From positions 452,501 through 516,500 of the forward strand of contig NZ_CP015247.1 of assembly GCF_001891125.1 (NCBI RefSeq): a DNA stretch of 64,000 bases. Reading direction: 5' to 3'. This DNA comes from Leuconostoc suionicum. GTDB taxonomy: Bacteria; Bacillota; Bacilli; Lactobacillales; Lactobacillaceae. Shown here piece after piece: positions 61,189 to 64,000 of this stretch. Made by a program: the position numbers and the translations under genes. The notes under the pieces are model-generated. The model ran no database searches. It was not told the DNA's origin and saw only the letters and a list, made by a program, of their open reading frames with translations. Position 1 is the first letter of the stretch. Each line of letters opens with the position of its first letter.

Positions 61189-62619
61189 ATGTCAGAATCA
61201 AAAATAAGAACAGGGTGGCTACATAAAGCGACTCCTGCTAGTTTTACCACTAGTGATCGACACCTACGCAAGACGTTAGGTGTTAAAGAAATGTTAGCTC
61301 TAGGTATTGGGACTATCGTATCTACAGCTATCTTTACCTTACCAGGTATTGTTGCAGCTAACCATGCTGGACCAGCGGTTGCAATTTCGTTCGTAATTGC
61401 GGCAATTGTTTCAGGGCTCGCTGCGTTTGCTTATGCAGAGTTTGCTTCGGCATTACCATTTGCCGGATCTGCTTATTCTTGGGCAAACGTTGTCTTTGGT
61501 GAAGTATTTGGCTGGATTGCCGGTTGGGCACTTTTGGCGGAATATTTCATCGCTGTTGCTTTCGTGGCTTCAGGTTGGTCAGCAAACTTCAAATTATTCC
61601 TTGGGTCACATAACTTAGTATTGCCAAAGGCTTTGGCTGGTTCATTTGCTGCAGGAAATGGTGGTGTCATCGACATAGCTTCACTATTCGCGGTTTTGAT
61701 TGTCGCAGTATTGCTATGGCGCGGTACGAACACAACAGCTCGCGTTGAAAACGTATTGGTTGTTGGTAAAGTGTTAGTTATTTTGATTTTTATTGGTGTT
61801 GGTTTAACAGCTATTCACCCTGGTAATTACGTACCATTTATCCCTGCTCATAAGGCAGGAACTGATTTTGGTGGTTGGCCCGGTATATTTGCCGGTGCTT
61901 CACAAATTTTCTTAGCTTACATTGGATTTGATTCAATTGCTGCTAGTTCAGCTGAAGCAAAAGATCCCAAGAAGACTATGCCTCGAGGTATTATCGGTTC
62001 ATTAATTGTAGCGACAATTCTTTTCGTGACAGTAGCGCTTGTATTAGTCGGTATGTTCCACTATACAGAGTATAAAGACAATGCCGCGCCTGCTGCCTGG
62101 GCATTATTGCACTCAGGTCATGAATTTACATCTAATTTGTTATCAGTGGTTGCTTTAATCGGTATGTTTACAGCAATTATTGGTATGATGTTGGCCGGTT
62201 CACGATTGCTTTACGCCTTCGGTCGTGATGGTTTGTTACCAAGTTTCTTAGGAAAAGTTAATGATAAAGGATTACCTAACAATGCTTTGTTAGTATTGTC
62301 AGTTATTGCTATCTTGATTGGATCAGTATTTAGCTTTACTGAATTAGCTGGTTTGATTTCTGCCGGTACACTGATTGCCTTTATCATTGTTTCTCTTGGT
62401 ATTTATGCATTACGCCCTCGTGAAGGTAAAGATATACAAGAGCCTGGCTTCAAAATGCCATTTTACCCAGTGATGCCAGCATTGGCTGCATTGGGATCTG
62501 GATTTATTTTCTATGAGTTGGATAATCAAGCAAAGATTTACGCTTTTGGTTGGTTCGTGCTCGGTATAATCATTTACGCTGTTTACGGTTCTAAGCATAG
62601 TAAGTTATCTCAAAAATAA
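61189..62619 (+). CDS. Amino acid permease, CAT group of the APC superfamily
   Basis: A 476-residue membrane protein with 12 hydrophobic segments. LGVKEMLALGIGTIVSTAIFTLPG (about residues 30-53) is the APC TM1 region, and FAGASQIFLAYIGFDSIAASSAEAKDPKKTMPRGI (about residues 225-259) is the CAT-group TM6/loop signature. Relatives transport cationic or branched-chain amino acids; specificity cannot be read here. A terminator separates it from a downstream amino acid racemase of the isoleucine 2-epimerase type, suggesting a shared substrate. SD GAAGGGA lies ahead. Confidence 0.9.
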   Translation: MSESKIRTGWLHKATPASFTTSDRHLRKTLGVKEMLALGIGTIVSTAIFTLPGIVAANHAGPAVAISFVIAAIVSGLAAFAYAEFASALPFAGSAYSWANVVFGEVFGWIAGWALLAEYFIAVAFVASGWSANFKLFLGSHNLVLPKALAGSFAAGNGGVIDIASLFAVLIVAVLLWRGTNTTARVENVLVVGKVLVILIFIGVGLTAIHPGNYVPFIPAHKAGTDFGGWPGIFAGASQIFLAYIGFDSIAASSAEAKDPKKTMPRGIIGSLIVATILFVTVALVLVGMFHYTEYKDNAAPAAWALLHSGHEFTSNLLSVVALIGMFTAIIGMMLAGSRLLYAFGRDGLLPSFLGKVNDKGLPNNALLVLSVIAILIGSVFSFTELAGLISAGTLIAFIIVSLGIYALRPREGKDIQEPGFKMPFYPVMPALAALGSGFIFYELDNQAKIYAFGWFVLGIIIYAVYGSKHSKLSQK

Positions 62620-62626
62620 TCTAACA

Positions 62627-62652
62627 AAAAGTCCTGAATTTACAGGGCTTTT
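62627..62652 (+). terminator. Terminator after the APC permease
   Basis: AAAAGTCCTG with CAGGGCTTTT, one G-U pair, 6-nt loop, few T residues after it. Probably partial. Confidence 0.65.
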
Positions 62653-62694
62653 CTTGTATATAAATCTTTAAAATAAGTGTGAAAGCTGTTAAAT

Positions 62695-64000
62695 ATGTCA
62701 AAAAACAAAGAAATTTTAGAAGAAGAAAAAAATCACTTGGCAAATGCAACGCGGGTTAAATATTTTGATATTGTCATTGATCACGGGAAAGGGGCCATCA
62801 TTACGGATGCTGATGGGCGTGAGTATATTGACTTGTTGGCTAGCGCTAGTGCTACTAATACAGGTCATTCACATCCAAAGGTTGTGGACGCAATTACTAG
62901 CCAAGCTCAAAAATTAATTCAGTATACACCTGCATATTTTGCTAACACAGTAACTGCAAAATTAGCTGATCGCTTAGTGGATATAGCACCAGGGAACTTC
63001 CAAAAACAAGTTGCTTTTGGTAATTCGGGATCGGATGCAAATGATGCGATTATCAAGTTTGCTCGTGGTTACACTGGGCGACAATATGTTGTCAGCTTCA
63101 CGGGCGCTTATCATGGTTCCACATATGGTTCGCTTTCTATCTCAGGAGTCAGCTTGAATATGACTCGAAAAATTGGACCACTATTGCCCAATACGGTGAA
63201 AGTACCTTTTCCTGATCAGACGCAACGAATAGCTGGAGAAAGCGATGATGATTTTTCTGAACGTTTATTTAAACAGTTTAAATTACCATTTGAGACTTAT
63301 TTACCAGCAGATGAAGTGGCGTTAGTTATTATTGAACCTATTCAAGGTGATGGTGGAATTATCAAAGCGCCACAACGTTATGTTGAATTGGTTTATGAGT
63401 TTACACGTGAACATGGCATTGTTTTTGCTGTCGATGAGGTTAATCAAGGCCTTGGACGAACTGGTAAAATGTGGTCAATTGATCATTTTGGGATTGTCCC
63501 AGACTTAATGAGTGTCGGTAAGTCTATTGCCAGTGGATTGCCTTTAAGTGCAGTTATTGGGCGCAAAGAAATTATGGACAGCCTGCAAGCACCAGCTAAT
63601 GTTTATACGACCGCTGGTAATCCAGTAACAGCAGCGGCAGCGCTGGCAACGCTAGATGTCATTGAAGAGGAGAACTTAGTTGCACGTTCTCGACAACTAG
63701 GTGAGTTGGCTAAAGCATTCTTTGAGTCTGCTGCTAAACGTTATGCTTTTATTGGAGACGTTCGTTTATATGGTTTGAATGGTGGTATTGATATTATTAA
63801 TGATCATGGTGAACCTGATAATGAGGCAACTAATAAGTTAATTTATCGCATTTTTGAGTTAGGGGCGATTATGATTAGCCTAAGAGGAAATACCTTGCGT
63901 TTTCAACCTCCACTAGTTATTCAAGAAGAGGAATTACAGCGCGCCTTTGAAATATTAGAAAAAGCATTTTCTGATTTAGCATCGGGTAAAATTGCCTTAC
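62695..64000 (+). CDS. Amino acid racemase/aminotransferase class III, isoleucine 2-epimerase-like (3' end missing)
   Basis: The frame is open to the window end: 435 complete codons. It is a fold type I PLP enzyme of class III. GNSGSDANDAIIKFAR (PLP phosphate site, about residues 103-118), FTGAYHGSTYGS, IIEPIQGDGGI, the Asp in VDEVNQGLGRTGKMW and the Schiff-base Lys in MSVGKSIASGLPLSAVIG (about residue 266) are intact. From memory its LLASASA, IQYTPAYF, LNMTRKIGP and TTAGNPV segments closely match the branched-chain amino acid 2-racemase of Lactobacillus buchneri/otakiensis, so I favour a D-amino acid-forming racemase over GABA aminotransferase. The ATG has no clear SD. Confidence 0.85.
   Translation, partial: MSKNKEILEEEKNHLANATRVKYFDIVIDHGKGAIITDADGREYIDLLASASATNTGHSHPKVVDAITSQAQKLIQYTPAYFANTVTAKLADRLVDIAPGNFQKQVAFGNSGSDANDAIIKFARGYTGRQYVVSFTGAYHGSTYGSLSISGVSLNMTRKIGPLLPNTVKVPFPDQTQRIAGESDDDFSERLFKQFKLPFETYLPADEVALVIIEPIQGDGGIIKAPQRYVELVYEFTREHGIVFAVDEVNQGLGRTGKMWSIDHFGIVPDLMSVGKSIASGLPLSAVIGRKEIMDSLQAPANVYTTAGNPVTAAAALATLDVIEEENLVARSRQLGELAKAFFESAAKRYAFIGDVRLYGLNGGIDIINDHGEPDNEATNKLIYRIFELGAIMISLRGNTLRFQPPLVIQEEELQRAFEILEKAFSDLASGKIAL

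Overview
The window looks like chromosome from a heterofermentative lactic acid bacterium, most likely Leuconostoc or a close relative. It is AT-rich, with strong AGGAGG-type ribosome sites and TTGACA/TATAAT promoters. It carries the LAB peptidase set (PepN, PepX, PepS, PepQ), CcpA with cre sites, an acetolactate/acetoin route (alsS, aldB), oleate hydratase, RNA polymerase delta (rpoE), the Firmicutes primosome genes dnaB-dnaI, and gluconate plus probable 2-ketogluconate routes that feed 6-phosphogluconate. The genus is inferred from gene content and general protein character, not from a database search. I see no rRNA, IS element, prophage, CRISPR array or origin.

Layout. 1-3.8 kb: the end of an epimerase, transporter, PfkB kinase, hydroxyacid dehydrogenase operon that matches the kguE-T-K-D logic of 2-ketogluconate use. 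3.9-10.8 kb: pepN, oleate hydratase, pepX. 10.8-15.3 kb: trehalose PTS (IIA, IIBC), phosphotrehalase and convergent treR, with a promoter carrying a cre and a TreR-like palindrome. 15.3-17.8 kb: HD phosphohydrolase, DUF1934, rpoE. 17.9-22 kb: tRNA-Lys, a T-box-controlled amino acid permease, a bioY/CHY-zinc/birA cluster behind a BirA-type operator, and the pyrG attenuator. 22-34 kb: pyrG, uvrC, obgE, alsS, pepS, a degenerate GH25-like membrane protein, a Gfo/Idh oxidoreductase and a DEAD-box helicase. 34-41 kb: one tightly packed transcription unit mutM-DUF975-coaE-dnaB-dnaI-yibE/F-yibE/F-sORF-hypothetical, then tRNA-Cys and a structured non-coding stretch. 41-48 kb: recG, plsX-acpP, sprT, HAD phosphatase, a small membrane protein with a CPBP protease, pepQ divergent from ccpA. 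49-56 kb: an OatA-like acyltransferase, MFS exporter, compact CPA2 antiporter behind a terminator-like hairpin, EamA exporter, aldB. 56-61 kb: an RpiR regulator divergent from gnd-gntK-gntP. 61-64 kb: an APC permease and an amino acid racemase of the isoleucine 2-epimerase type, cut by the window end.

How it fits together. The kgu-like operon and the gnt operon would both make 6-phosphogluconate, which Gnd converts to ribulose-5-phosphate for the phosphoketolase pathway. AlsS and AldB dispose of pyruvate as acetoin. Peptidases and permeases supply amino acids. CcpA, through cre sites at treP, its own promoter and possibly the 61-kb permease, links these to sugar status. RNA-level control is unusually visible: a T-box, a pyrG CTP attenuator, several starts placed 6-7 nt after a -10 box (possible leaderless mRNAs), and two genes (plsX, gntP) whose only Shine-Dalgarno is separated from the ATG by a perfect or near-perfect hairpin.
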